A DNA stretch of 64,000 bases. It comes from Planctomycetota bacterium. Lineage in GTDB: Bacteria; Planctomycetota; SZUA-567; H5-PLA8. This document shows positions 54,907 to 63,258 of the stretch, piece by piece (the first letter of the stretch is position 1; every line of letters starts with the position of its first letter). The notes beneath the pieces were generated by a model. The model had not been told where the DNA came from. It searched no databases and saw only the letters and a list, made by a program, of their open reading frames with translations. The position numbers were made by a program, and so were the translations under genes. Location: assembly GCA_016200135.1 (NCBI GenBank), contig JACQFI010000105.1, positions 27,085-91,084 of the forward strand, given 5' to 3'.

Positions 54907-56039
54907 GCGCGAACAAACGCATTCTGGTGCTTTCGGCATCCGTTGGTGCAGGCCACATGCGCGCGGCGCAAGCTGTGGAACTCGCATTGAAAGAACTCGC
55001 GCCCGCCGCGACGGTCAAGAACGTGGACGTGATGACGCTCACCAATGCGGCATTCCGGCGCGTGTACGCCAAGAGCTACTTCGATCTGGTTGAGAAAGCG
55101 CCGCATGTGCTCGGCTATCTGTACGATTTCTTCGACCGCCCGAGCAAGACGGAGAACCCGCTCGGCAAACGCCTGAAGATGCTTTTGCAGAAGGCCAACC
55201 TGAGCCGCTTCTACGAACTCCTTGATGAAGAGCCCTGGGACATCGTGGTCAACACGCACTTTCTGCCGGCGGAACTGATCGCTGCGTTGAAGAAGAAATA
55301 CAAGTTTCGCGCGCCGCAGATCACGGTCACCACTGATTTCGACACGCATCTGCTCTGGGTCAACCAGCCGTGCGAGCACTATTTCACGGCCACCGAAGAG
55401 GGCTCGCTGTATCTGCAGTCGCTCGGCATTCCCGCAAAGGATTGCACGGTCACGGGCATTCCCATTCACCCGCTCTTCAGCAAGCCCAAGGACCGCGAGG
55501 CCTGCCTCAAAGCGCAGGGACTTAAAGGCGGCCGGCCCATCGTGCTGCAATCGGCCGGCGGCTTCGGCGTCGGGCCCATCGAGACGATCTACCGCGGCAT
55601 CCTTTCCATCCAGACGCCGCTCGAGGTCGCCGTAGTCGCCGGCAAGAACGAGGAAGCGAAGAAGAAGCTCGAAAAGATCGAGGTGCCCTCGCGGCACAAC
55701 GCGAAGGTGCTCGGTTTTACCGATAAGATGGACGAACTGATGGCCGCGGCCGATGTCGTCGTCAGCAAGCCCGGCGGCCTGACCACCAGCGAGGTTCTCG
55801 CGCGCGGCGCGGCCATGTGCATCGTGAACCCGATTCTCGGCCAGGAGAGCCGCAACAGCGACTTCCTGCTCGAGCACGGCGCCGCGATCAAGGTGAACAG
55901 CCTTGCGCTGACCGCGTACAAACTGGAATCGCTTCTCGGCGATCCGGCGCGCCTCGCGCAGCTCAAAGCGAACGCGAAGCGGCTCGGCAAGCCGCAGGCG
56001 GCGTTTGATGTGGCGCGCCGGGTGCTCGATTGGGAATAA
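54903..56039 (+). CDS. Glycosyltransferase, MGDG synthase/UgtP-like
   Basis: 378 residues from TTG 54903, whose codon overlaps the previous stop (TTGA). An MGDG_synth N-domain (RILVLSASVGAGHMRAAQAVELALKEL) is followed by a GT28-type C-domain with VSKPGGLTTSEVLARGAAM, where the nucleotide-sugar is bound. Relatives move glucose or galactose from UDP-sugar to diacylglycerol to make membrane glycolipids. It sits between a membrane phosphatase and a SAM methyltransferase, suggesting lipid-headgroup chemistry in this cluster, which is inference. Confidence 0.9.
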   Translation: MSANKRILVLSASVGAGHMRAAQAVELALKELAPAATVKNVDVMTLTNAAFRRVYAKSYFDLVEKAPHVLGYLYDFFDRPSKTENPLGKRLKMLLQKANLSRFYELLDEEPWDIVVNTHFLPAELIAALKKKYKFRAPQITVTTDFDTHLLWVNQPCEHYFTATEEGSLYLQSLGIPAKDCTVTGIPIHPLFSKPKDREACLKAQGLKGGRPIVLQSAGGFGVGPIETIYRGILSIQTPLEVAVVAGKNEEAKKKLEKIEVPSRHNAKVLGFTDKMDELMAAADVVVSKPGGLTTSEVLARGAAMCIVNPILGQESRNSDFLLEHGAAIKVNSLALTAYKLESLLGDPARLAQLKANAKRLGKPQAAFDVARRVLDWE

Positions 56040-56041
56040 AG

Positions 56042-56824
56042 ATGAGCGAAACGCAGAAGAGTCCATGGGACCCCGCGCAGTACGAGCGCTTCAAGAAGGA
56101 GCGCGCGCAACCCTATTACGATCTACTCGCGATGGTCAGGCCGAAAGCGGGGCTTCGGGTCGTGGATTTGGGCTGCGGCACGGGTGAACTCACACGCGAA
56201 TTGCATCTGAAGCTTCAGGCGCGCGAGACGCTCGGGTTGGATAGTTCGGCCTCGATGCTCGCCGAGACTGCGAAGTTTACAGGTCCGGGTCTGCGCTTCG
56301 AGCAGGGCGACATCGCGGCTTTCGCGCCCGCGCAGCCGTTCGATCTCGTCTTCAGCAATGCGGCGCTGCAGTGGCTGCCTAGCCATGAGACGCTCTTCGC
56401 GCGCATCGCCGGCATGATCGCACTGGAAGGGCAACTGGCTGTGCAAGTACCCGCCAACCACGATCATCCATCTCAGAGCGTCGCGCGAAAGCTTGGGGCC
56501 GAAGAACCGTACGCTCCGTTCCTACGCAACGATCCAAGCTATGAGAATGTTCTGTTGCCGGAACGGTACGCGGAACTGCTCTATAAGCTGGGCTTTCGCG
56601 AGCAACAGGTCTTCCTGCGCGTCTACGGATACCTGTTGTCCGCGCGCGACGAGGTGATCGAGTGGATGAAGGGCACGGCGCTCACGCGCTTCAAGAAGGC
56701 GCTGCCCGAAGCGGTATATTTGCAATTTCTCGAAGCGTACCGCGCGCGGCTGCTTCCTCTGCTTGAAGACCGGCGGCCTTACTTTTATCCCTTCAAGCGC
56801 ATCCTGCTCTGGGCGTCTCGGTAG
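56042..56824 (+). CDS. SAM-dependent methyltransferase, trans-aconitate-type
   Basis: 260 residues. WDPAQYERFKKERAQPYYDLLAMV, then motif I VVDLGCGTGELTREL, and motif IV FDLVFSNAALQWLPSHETLFARI resemble trans-aconitate 2-methyltransferase (Tam). Tam esterifies trans-aconitate to relieve inhibition of aconitase; here the real substrate is unproven. It starts 2 bases after the glycosyltransferase stop and belongs to the same operon. Confidence 0.85.
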   Translation: MSETQKSPWDPAQYERFKKERAQPYYDLLAMVRPKAGLRVVDLGCGTGELTRELHLKLQARETLGLDSSASMLAETAKFTGPGLRFEQGDIAAFAPAQPFDLVFSNAALQWLPSHETLFARIAGMIALEGQLAVQVPANHDHPSQSVARKLGAEEPYAPFLRNDPSYENVLLPERYAELLYKLGFREQQVFLRVYGYLLSARDEVIEWMKGTALTRFKKALPEAVYLQFLEAYRARLLPLLEDRRPYFYPFKRILLWASR

Positions 56825-56849
56825 TCTCCATCACAAACGGGAGGTATGC

Positions 56850-58370
56850 ATGGCACGCCGCAATTTCGCGAAGCCGGATGAACTGGCCCCGGGCCTGAAT
56901 TACATAGGAGGCGAGTGGCTGCCCGACCAGGACGGCGTGCTGATCGAGAGCCGCAACCCGGCCAATACCCGCGAGATCGTCGGCCGCTTCCCGCGCTCGC
57001 GCGGCTCAGAAGTAGATCGCGCGGTGATGGCGGGAAAGGAGGCGTTCAAGTCGTGGCGGCTGGTCCCGGCGCCGCAGCGCGGCGTGATCCTGCGCAAATG
57101 CGCCGACGTGCTACGTGCGCGCAAAGAGGAGATGGCGCGCCTGATGACGCGCGAGATGGGCAAGCCGCTCGTCGAGGCCCGCGGAGATGTGCAGGAAGCC
57201 ATCGACTGCGCGGACCTCTATTCGGGCGAAGGCCGGAGGCTCTTCGGCGACACCACGCACAGCGAGCTGCCGAACAAGTTCGCGATGTCCATCCGAACGC
57301 CGGTGGGCGTCTGCGGGCTGATCACGCCCTGGAACTTCCCCGTCGCGATCCCGAGCTGGAAAATCTTTCCCGCGATCCTCTGCGGCAACACGGTGGTGCT
57401 CAAGCCCGCCGAAGACACGCCGGCCTGCGCAGCGGCGTTCGTGAAAGCATTGGAATACGGCGGCGTGCCGCCGGGCGTGGTGAATCTCGTCCAAGGCGTG
57501 GGCGAAGAAGCCGGCGCGTGCCTCGTGGCCCACCCGGAGATCTCGCTGATCAGCTTCACCGGCAGCAGCGCGATCGGCAGCCATATCGCGGAAGTCTGCG
57601 GCAAGAATTTAAGGCGCTGCTCGCTCGAGATGGGCGGCAAGAATGCGCAGATCGTGATGGACGACGCCGATCTGGACCTGGCGCTCGAAGGCGCGCTCTG
57701 GGGCGCGTTCGGCACGGCCGGCCAGCGCTGCACGGCCACGAGCCGGCTGATCCTGCATAAGAAGATCAAGCATGTCTTCGTCCAGCGGCTCGTGCGCGCG
57801 GCCAAGGCGCTGCGCCTCGGCGATCCCTCGGACGAGGGGAACCAGATTGGCCCGGTTGTCAATGCGGCGCAAATGGAACGCATCGAAGGCTACATCAAGA
57901 TCGGGCGCGACGAGGGCGCGCGGTTGCTCTGCGGCGGCAAACGTGCCAAAGGGATGGGCCTCGAGCACGGATTCTTCTTTGAGCCTACCGTGTTCGATCA
58001 AGTGACGCCCGGCATGCGCATCTCTCAAGAGGAGATCTTCGGGCCCGTGGCGAGCGTGATTGAGATCGCCTCGTTCGAAGAGGCTGTAGAGGTGTTGAAC
58101 GGCGTGAAGTACGGGCTCTCCAGCAGCATCTACACGCGCGACGTGAACCGCGCGTTCCACGCGATTCGCGACCTTGAAGCGGGCATCACCTACGTGAACG
58201 GCCCGACGATCGGCGCGGAAGTGCACCTGCCCTTTGGCGGCGTTAAGAACACCGGCAACGGCCACCGCGAGGCCGGCCGCGCGGTACTCGATATCTTCAG
58301 CGAATGGAAGAGCGTGTACGTCGATTACAGCGGCAAATTGCAGAAGGCGCAGATCGATGTGGAGAGTTGA
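56850..58370 (+). CDS. NAD(P)-dependent aldehyde dehydrogenase
   Basis: 506 residues from ATG 56850 (GGGAGG upstream). The catalytic Cys294 (GQRCTATSR) and general-base Glu260 (LEMGGKN) are in place, with the cofactor region PWNFPVAIPSWK and the ending IGAEVHLPFGGVKNTGNG. The sequence resembles alpha-aminoadipic semialdehyde or succinate/glyceraldehyde-type ALDHs. It oxidises an aldehyde to an acid using NAD(P); substrate unknown. It follows the methyltransferase by 25 bases and ends 2 bases before the convergent AraC gene. Confidence 0.93.
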   Translation: MARRNFAKPDELAPGLNYIGGEWLPDQDGVLIESRNPANTREIVGRFPRSRGSEVDRAVMAGKEAFKSWRLVPAPQRGVILRKCADVLRARKEEMARLMTREMGKPLVEARGDVQEAIDCADLYSGEGRRLFGDTTHSELPNKFAMSIRTPVGVCGLITPWNFPVAIPSWKIFPAILCGNTVVLKPAEDTPACAAAFVKALEYGGVPPGVVNLVQGVGEEAGACLVAHPEISLISFTGSSAIGSHIAEVCGKNLRRCSLEMGGKNAQIVMDDADLDLALEGALWGAFGTAGQRCTATSRLILHKKIKHVFVQRLVRAAKALRLGDPSDEGNQIGPVVNAAQMERIEGYIKIGRDEGARLLCGGKRAKGMGLEHGFFFEPTVFDQVTPGMRISQEEIFGPVASVIEIASFEEAVEVLNGVKYGLSSSIYTRDVNRAFHAIRDLEAGITYVNGPTIGAEVHLPFGGVKNTGNGHREAGRAVLDIFSEWKSVYVDYSGKLQKAQIDVES

Positions 58371-58372
58371 GG

Positions 58373-59332
58373 TTATAGCCCTTCCGCCCCGCGGTAGCGC
58401 GCGGGCGTGGTCTTGGTCCAGTGCTTGAAGACGCGGCTGAAGAACGGTACATCCGCGAACCCGCAGGACTCGGCGATCTCCTCCACGCTTAACTCGCTGC
58501 CGCGCAGCATGCGGCAGGCGCTCTCGATGCGCCGCCGCTGCACGAACCGCACGGGGCTCATGCCGGTCACGCGCTTGAAGAGCTTGCGGAACTGGACCTC
58601 GCTGAGGAAAACCTTGCGCGCCAGAGCGCCGACGGCCAGCGCGGGGTCCGGCAGATTGCGGTCGATGTGCTCCAGCGCGGGCAGCAGGCGCGGCAGGCCC
58701 GCGTTCGCCTGGCTTCCGCCCGGCGCCTTGAAATGCTTGCCGTGGTGCCGGACCAGATAGAGCAGGACGCGCTGAATGTCCGCGGCCATGCTGGCCCGCC
58801 ATCCCGGCGCTTTGAGCGCGAACTCGCGTACCAAACGCTTCGAAGCGTCCTCGTACGGCGCATCTTTTCGGAACGGCGCGTGCGGCGGGAAGCCCAGCAG
58901 ATCGAGCAGGTTGATGCCCTCGAAGACCTGCGCGTGAAAGTGCACCGTAATCAGGTGCATCGCGACGCCCTTGTCCTGCTTGATGTGGTGCTCCGCGCCT
59001 TGCGGGATCAGCATCAAGTCGCCCGGCTGGATGCGAAAGCGCTCGGCCTCGCCTTCGGGCCCAACGCGGCCGGTGCCCGTACCTGTTGCGAACCAGAACC
59101 ACATGCTGTCGTTGACGATGCGTGGGCCGAGTTCCCAGCGCTCGGAACATTGCCATTCGACGGCGGAGACGGGATGGATGCGCAGGGCTTCAAGCCATTG
59201 CGACAGGAGTTCCGGAGGGCCTACGGGTAGTTCCGGAAAGGCTTCGAAGCCTTTAGGGTCGCGCGAGACGGCAAGTTCGTCCGGTTTGGGGACCATGCGG
59301 GCGGCCGAAGGCCGCTTGGGGGCGCGCGCCAT
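58373..59332 (-). CDS. AraC-family regulator with N-terminal cupin
   Basis: 319 residues from ATG 59332 (an upstream frame to 59464 is not needed). The N-terminal half is an AraC-binding cupin (RIQPGDLMLIPQGAEHHIKQDKG). The C-terminal half has two helix-turn-helix motifs of the AraC type (VGALARKVFLSEVQFRKLFKRVTGMSPVRFVQ; VEEIAESCGFADVPFFSRVFKHWTKTTPARYR). Such proteins sense sugars or small acids. It is divergent from the phytanoyl-CoA dioxygenase gene by 134 bases and is its likely regulator. Confidence 0.93.
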   Translation of the reverse strand: MARAPKRPSAARMVPKPDELAVSRDPKGFEAFPELPVGPPELLSQWLEALRIHPVSAVEWQCSERWELGPRIVNDSMWFWFATGTGTGRVGPEGEAERFRIQPGDLMLIPQGAEHHIKQDKGVAMHLITVHFHAQVFEGINLLDLLGFPPHAPFRKDAPYEDASKRLVREFALKAPGWRASMAADIQRVLLYLVRHHGKHFKAPGGSQANAGLPRLLPALEHIDRNLPDPALAVGALARKVFLSEVQFRKLFKRVTGMSPVRFVQRRRIESACRMLRGSELSVEEIAESCGFADVPFFSRVFKHWTKTTPARYRGAEGL

Positions 59333-59466
59333 AGTTTCGAAAAGTACAATTTGTTGAGCATCCTGTCCATTCCCGATTCGAGACCCGCGGGGTATTAAGA
59401 AGTGCGTTGCATCGAAGGGAAACGAGACGCGTGCCGATCGGAAACGAGAGTCCAAAGGAGACACCC

Positions 59467-60288
59467 ATGAAGTTCCTGACTAAAGAACAGAAAGATTTCT
59501 ACAACGAACAAGGGTACGTCATTATCGAGGACTTTCTTAACAAGAGCGAGCTGGGCCACCTGACCGGCGCGCTGGAGCGGCTGGTGGAAGAGAAGGCGCG
59601 GAATCTCACCAAGGACAACGAGGGCTTCAACCTCGAAAAGAAGAAGAACGCCGACGGCTCGCACAATCCGTTCTCGGGCGAGGCCGTCGCGGCCGGAGTG
59701 CTGCGCAAGATCCAGGAGATCACGAAGTACAGCCCCGAGTTCCGCGACTTCGCCGAGAGCGACAAGATGCTGAACCTCGTCGAAGACCTCATCGGCCCGA
59801 GCATCTACTACCATTCGAGCAAGCTCATGTTCAAGCCCGCGCGGCACGGCGGCACCAAGCCCTGGCACCAGGACTATGCGTACTGGGCGAGCCTCAAGCC
59901 CGAGCAGGTAACATGCTGGATGGCGCTCGACGAGGCCACGCCCGAGAACGGCTGCATGCAACTCATCCCGGGTTCGCACAAATGGGGTCTCGTGAAGCAC
60001 ATTCGCGAAGAACTGCAGGTCGATCCGAAAAATCTGCCGATGGAGATGGTCAAGGTCGCGCCGATGAAGCCCGGTTCGCTCCTGTGCTTCCACGTGCTCA
60101 CGTTCCACTACTCGGGCCCGAACACGAGCGACAAGAGCCGCCGCGCGCTGATCGTCGATTACGATCCCAACAAGCGCCCGGTGAAGGGCGGCTTCGCGGG
60201 TGACAAAGTCCTGCGCATCGACGGACGCAAGCCCACGCCGGAAGAAGTGGCCGAATCGGTCAAGGTGAACGAAGCCGTGGCCGTTTAG
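59467..60288 (+). CDS. Phytanoyl-CoA dioxygenase family protein
   Basis: 273 residues with AAAGGAG before the ATG. Fe(II)/2-oxoglutarate ligands are in place: His134-x-Asp136 (WHQDYAYW), distal His214 (LTFHYSGPN), and Arg225/226 for 2-oxoglutarate (SRRALIVDY). PhyH-family enzymes hydroxylate fatty acyl-CoA or other small molecules. It stands divergent to an AraC regulator and is followed by a strong terminator, so it is a single-gene unit. Substrate unknown. Confidence 0.93.
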   Translation: MKFLTKEQKDFYNEQGYVIIEDFLNKSELGHLTGALERLVEEKARNLTKDNEGFNLEKKKNADGSHNPFSGEAVAAGVLRKIQEITKYSPEFRDFAESDKMLNLVEDLIGPSIYYHSSKLMFKPARHGGTKPWHQDYAYWASLKPEQVTCWMALDEATPENGCMQLIPGSHKWGLVKHIREELQVDPKNLPMEMVKVAPMKPGSLLCFHVLTFHYSGPNTSDKSRRALIVDYDPNKRPVKGGFAGDKVLRIDGRKPTPEEVAESVKVNEAVAV

Positions 60289-60329
60289 GGCGCGGAACTT
60301 CGCAGGACCGAGTTCGTTTCAATCTTCAG

Positions 60330-60360
60330 AGCCGGGGCGCGACGCGCTCCGGCTTTTTTT
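60330..60360 (+). terminator. Rho-independent terminator
   Basis: AGCCGGGGCGC and GCGCTCCGGCT form an 11-bp stem (one G-T) around GAC, followed by a T-run. It lies 42 bases past the dioxygenase stop. Confidence 0.9.
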
Positions 60361-60395
60361 GTGATGCATTTCTAACAGGAGTGCGCACGAAGCCG

Positions 60396-62132
60396 CTAAG
60401 AAATGATCTTCAGGAGCACAGGCAGGAGCTGCTTCTTGCGGCTCATTACGCCGGGCAGGTCGAACGTATTCTCGTCGAGCCGGTTGTAGGGGAGCTGGTC
60501 GAGCGTACGCTTTTCGCCGGCGCAGAGCATCATCGAAGTCTCGCGGACGACGTTGGTGACGAGCAGCCCGAAGAAATCGAGCTTCTCGTCGCGGCGCAGC
60601 GTCTTCATCTCTTTGAGCAGCTCCGTGCGATGCTGGAAGAAGTTCTCGAAGCCGACCTCTTCCACCTGCGCGACGGCGAAGCGGTACTTGCCGTTCTCGT
60701 AGTCCTTCTTGTCGCCGGTGAGGACCTCGACCGGCGGGCGCACCGCGATGCTCGAGCCGACGTTGAAGACTTCGTCTGCGAGCCGTTTCGGGTCCTGTCC
60801 CGCGAGCTCCTTGAGCCAGTCGAGCGCCGCCGCGTCGCGCGGCGTGGAGGTGGGCGAGCGCAGCAACAGCGTGTCGGTGATGATGCCGCCCATCAGGATG
60901 CCCGCCTCGGACGGCTCCGGCCGGTGCCCGAAGCGGCGGAACTGTTCCGTGACCAGCGTGCAGGTCGAGCCCACCACATCGTTGATGAAGACGATAGGCG
61001 TTTGCGTCGGTTGCGGACCCAGGCGGTGATGGTCGAGGATCTCGACGATGGGCACCTCGTCCGCGCCGTCGACGGCTTGCGTGATCTCGTTGTGGTCCAC
61101 GAGAATCAGCCGCAGCGGCGGGTCCTGTTCGAGGTCAAACGCCCAGAGCATGCCCAGCATCCGGCCGCGTTCGTCCACGACGGCAAAGCCTTCCTCGCGC
61201 TCGCGGCGCAGCAGTTCGCGCACATCACTCAGCTTTTCTTCCGCGTGCAGCACCGTCGCGTCTTCCTGCAGGCGCAGGCCGGCGGGCGCGCTGAACTTCA
61301 AGCGCCGCACGGTGGTCGCGGAATCGTAGTCGGTCTGGAGCACGCAGACGCCGCTGGCGCGGGCTTTCTTGAGCAGGCTCTCGTCCATCGCGCAGCCGCC
61401 GGTAAGGATTACCAGCCGCAGCTTGAGTTCCACGGCCATGCGGTGGACCTCTTCGCGGTCGCCGACCACCAGCGCGACGCGGGCGTGGTCGCGGCGGGTC
61501 ATGCGGTCGCGCAGCGTTTTCTCGCTCATGGCGCCGACGTAAACTTCAAGCGTCTCCACCTGCCCCTCGCGGCTTAAGGAGAGCGGCCGCGCGCCAAGCA
61601 CTTCCGCGGCGTGCGAGATACTCGTTTCCACTTCGCGCCCGACCAAACTGCCGCCCGCGCCTTCCTGGTCCGTCTCCCACTGCTGCAGGACCATGCGATT
61701 GGCGAGGTCGAAGAGGCTCACCATGCCCAGGTATTCGCCCTTGGCGTTGACGACGGGCAGCCGCCGCCGGCGCTTGCGCTGCAAGAGGCCCAGCGCGTCG
61801 AGCAGCGTCTGCCCGGCGGAGACCGTAGGCGGATGCGAGTCCAGGAGATCTTTCACGCGCGGGTGGACGTCGGCGATCACCGGCGGCAGCGGCACGCTGA
61901 ACTTATTGAACAGAAAGTCGGTGCGCGGGCTGGGCAATCCGGCGCACGCGGCCTGCACGTGCGGCACGCTCATTTTGGTCTTGAGCGCCGCATACCCAAA
62001 GGCGGCCGCGACGCAGTCGGTATCCGGGTTCTTGTGGCCGATGACGATGGTCCGGACCGCGGGCGCATCGACAGCCTGGAAACGGCCCGAGGCGTCAGGG
62101 CGGCGGAAGCGCTGCGTGATACGTTTGCTCAT
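60396..62132 (-). CDS. CBS-containing manganese inorganic pyrophosphatase (DHH/DHHA2)
   Basis: 578 residues from ATG 62132 (AAGGTGG upstream). The family II pyrophosphatase core: GHKNPDTDC (N-terminal metal site), LVDHNEITQ, ILDHHRLG (DHH motif) and the DHHA2 C-terminus with SRKKQLLPVL. Between the first metal site and the DHH motif lie a CBS pair (near 100-160 and 295-340) and a DRTGG-like region. This is the regulated CBS-PPase form, controlled by adenine nucleotides binding the CBS domains. It hydrolyses PPi to phosphate and drives biosynthesis. Confidence 0.93.
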   Translation of the reverse strand: MSKRITQRFRRPDASGRFQAVDAPAVRTIVIGHKNPDTDCVAAAFGYAALKTKMSVPHVQAACAGLPSPRTDFLFNKFSVPLPPVIADVHPRVKDLLDSHPPTVSAGQTLLDALGLLQRKRRRRLPVVNAKGEYLGMVSLFDLANRMVLQQWETDQEGAGGSLVGREVETSISHAAEVLGARPLSLSREGQVETLEVYVGAMSEKTLRDRMTRRDHARVALVVGDREEVHRMAVELKLRLVILTGGCAMDESLLKKARASGVCVLQTDYDSATTVRRLKFSAPAGLRLQEDATVLHAEEKLSDVRELLRREREEGFAVVDERGRMLGMLWAFDLEQDPPLRLILVDHNEITQAVDGADEVPIVEILDHHRLGPQPTQTPIVFINDVVGSTCTLVTEQFRRFGHRPEPSEAGILMGGIITDTLLLRSPTSTPRDAAALDWLKELAGQDPKRLADEVFNVGSSIAVRPPVEVLTGDKKDYENGKYRFAVAQVEEVGFENFFQHRTELLKEMKTLRRDEKLDFFGLLVTNVVRETSMMLCAGEKRTLDQLPYNRLDENTFDLPGVMSRKKQLLPVLLKIIS

Positions 62133-62320
62133 CGCCACCTTCTTACCCCGATTCTTGGAATTGCGAAAGGCAAGATGATTGGTCAACCACGCTGATTAAA
62201 AAGGGATGCGAGAACCGCGCTAGATCGTGTACGGAGAATATGCAAAAGAAATGGAAGTGGGATCGTGCGTCTAATTCAGGAGGGGTGAGCGCAGGGAATT
62301 GAATGGGAAAGGAGAAGACC

Positions 62321-62995
62321 ATGTATGGAATGAGTCACCGGCCGGCGCTGGTGCGCACCGCGTTATTAGGTCTGTCCATTCTATTGTGCGGAAGCGCTGC
62401 GGCACGCGACAACGACAAGCAGCCGCTCTTTAATACCTTCTACCTGCCATTTGAAAAGGGTGTCTATGCGCTGACCCTTCGGCCAGAGCGAACATTCACT
62501 CTTACCGACCCGGCCGGCGAGAGCATCGATGGCACCATCGTTGCCAGCAGCAAGGAACTGGCCCTTATCTCCGAGAGCGGCAACCGGCATTTTGCATTCC
62601 GCTTCGACCTCACGGAGAACGTGATTTTTGAGCCAACGGATAAGGACACGCCCAACATACGAACCTTGGTTGGCCGGATGCCTCCCGTCGGAGCCGGTTC
62701 TGAAGTGACTTTTGTGGCTTCGCAGAACTTTACCATGCCTCCACAGGTGCGTGCCTTTCACGAAGAACCACGCGTGGTACGCCCGCCACGCGGCCACTAC
62801 GAGGTCCGTTTTGAGCAGGTGCTTGTGGAACCCGCGCGCGTCGAACGCAGGTGGGTGCCCGCGGAACATGGCTATCGTGAGAATCCTTGGGGGCACCGCG
62901 AGTACGTCCTGATCCGCCCGGGCCACTACGAGGACGTTTCGATACCGGCACGCTACGAGATGCGCGAGACCAGGGTGTGGGTGGAAGACCGGTAG
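62321..62995 (+). CDS. Secreted protein with YVPA-type repeats (copy 1)
   Basis: 224 residues from ATG 62321, with AAAGGAG seven bases upstream (an in-frame ATG at 62303 has a weaker site). A signal peptide of about 28 residues is followed by a beta-rich domain (residues 40-145: FNTFYLPFEKGVYALTLRPERTFTLTDP...GNRHFAFRFD) shared with the next gene. The C-terminal part (about 155-224) has repeated Tyr/Arg/Glu-rich units: GHYEVRFEQ, PARVERRW, GHYEDVSIPARYEMR. No known family was recognised. It may be a structural or cell-surface protein. Confidence 0.78.
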   Translation: MYGMSHRPALVRTALLGLSILLCGSAAARDNDKQPLFNTFYLPFEKGVYALTLRPERTFTLTDPAGESIDGTIVASSKELALISESGNRHFAFRFDLTENVIFEPTDKDTPNIRTLVGRMPPVGAGSEVTFVASQNFTMPPQVRAFHEEPRVVRPPRGHYEVRFEQVLVEPARVERRWVPAEHGYRENPWGHREYVLIRPGHYEDVSIPARYEMRETRVWVEDR

Positions 62996-63023
62996 TCCGG
63001 ATGCAAGGCCTCGTGTGGAAGAG

Positions 63024-63050
63024 AGCGGGCGGAAGCGCCCGCTTTCTTTG
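63024..63050 (+). terminator. Rho-independent terminator
   Basis: AGCGGGCG-GAAG-CGCCCGCT is a perfect 8-bp stem with a four-base loop, followed by TTTCTTTG. It lies 29 bases past the stop of the secreted-protein gene. The remaining bases to 63258 hold no gene I can support. Confidence 0.85.
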
Positions 63051-63258
63051 TTTAACGCGGCTTCTTTGCAATCCATAAAGCTGAATAATCGCCCTCCATG
63101 TGTTTAATAAACAAACAGTTATCGTTGCATGCCGTGAGTCCTCCGTGGATTGCATAAATTACGTGTACGTATGAATACTTGGCCGCGCGCCGCGTCTTTA
63201 GAGGTGTGAAGGCGAAGACGTTCCAGCTCAGGCAGAGGAGAAGGAAAGGAAACGAGCC

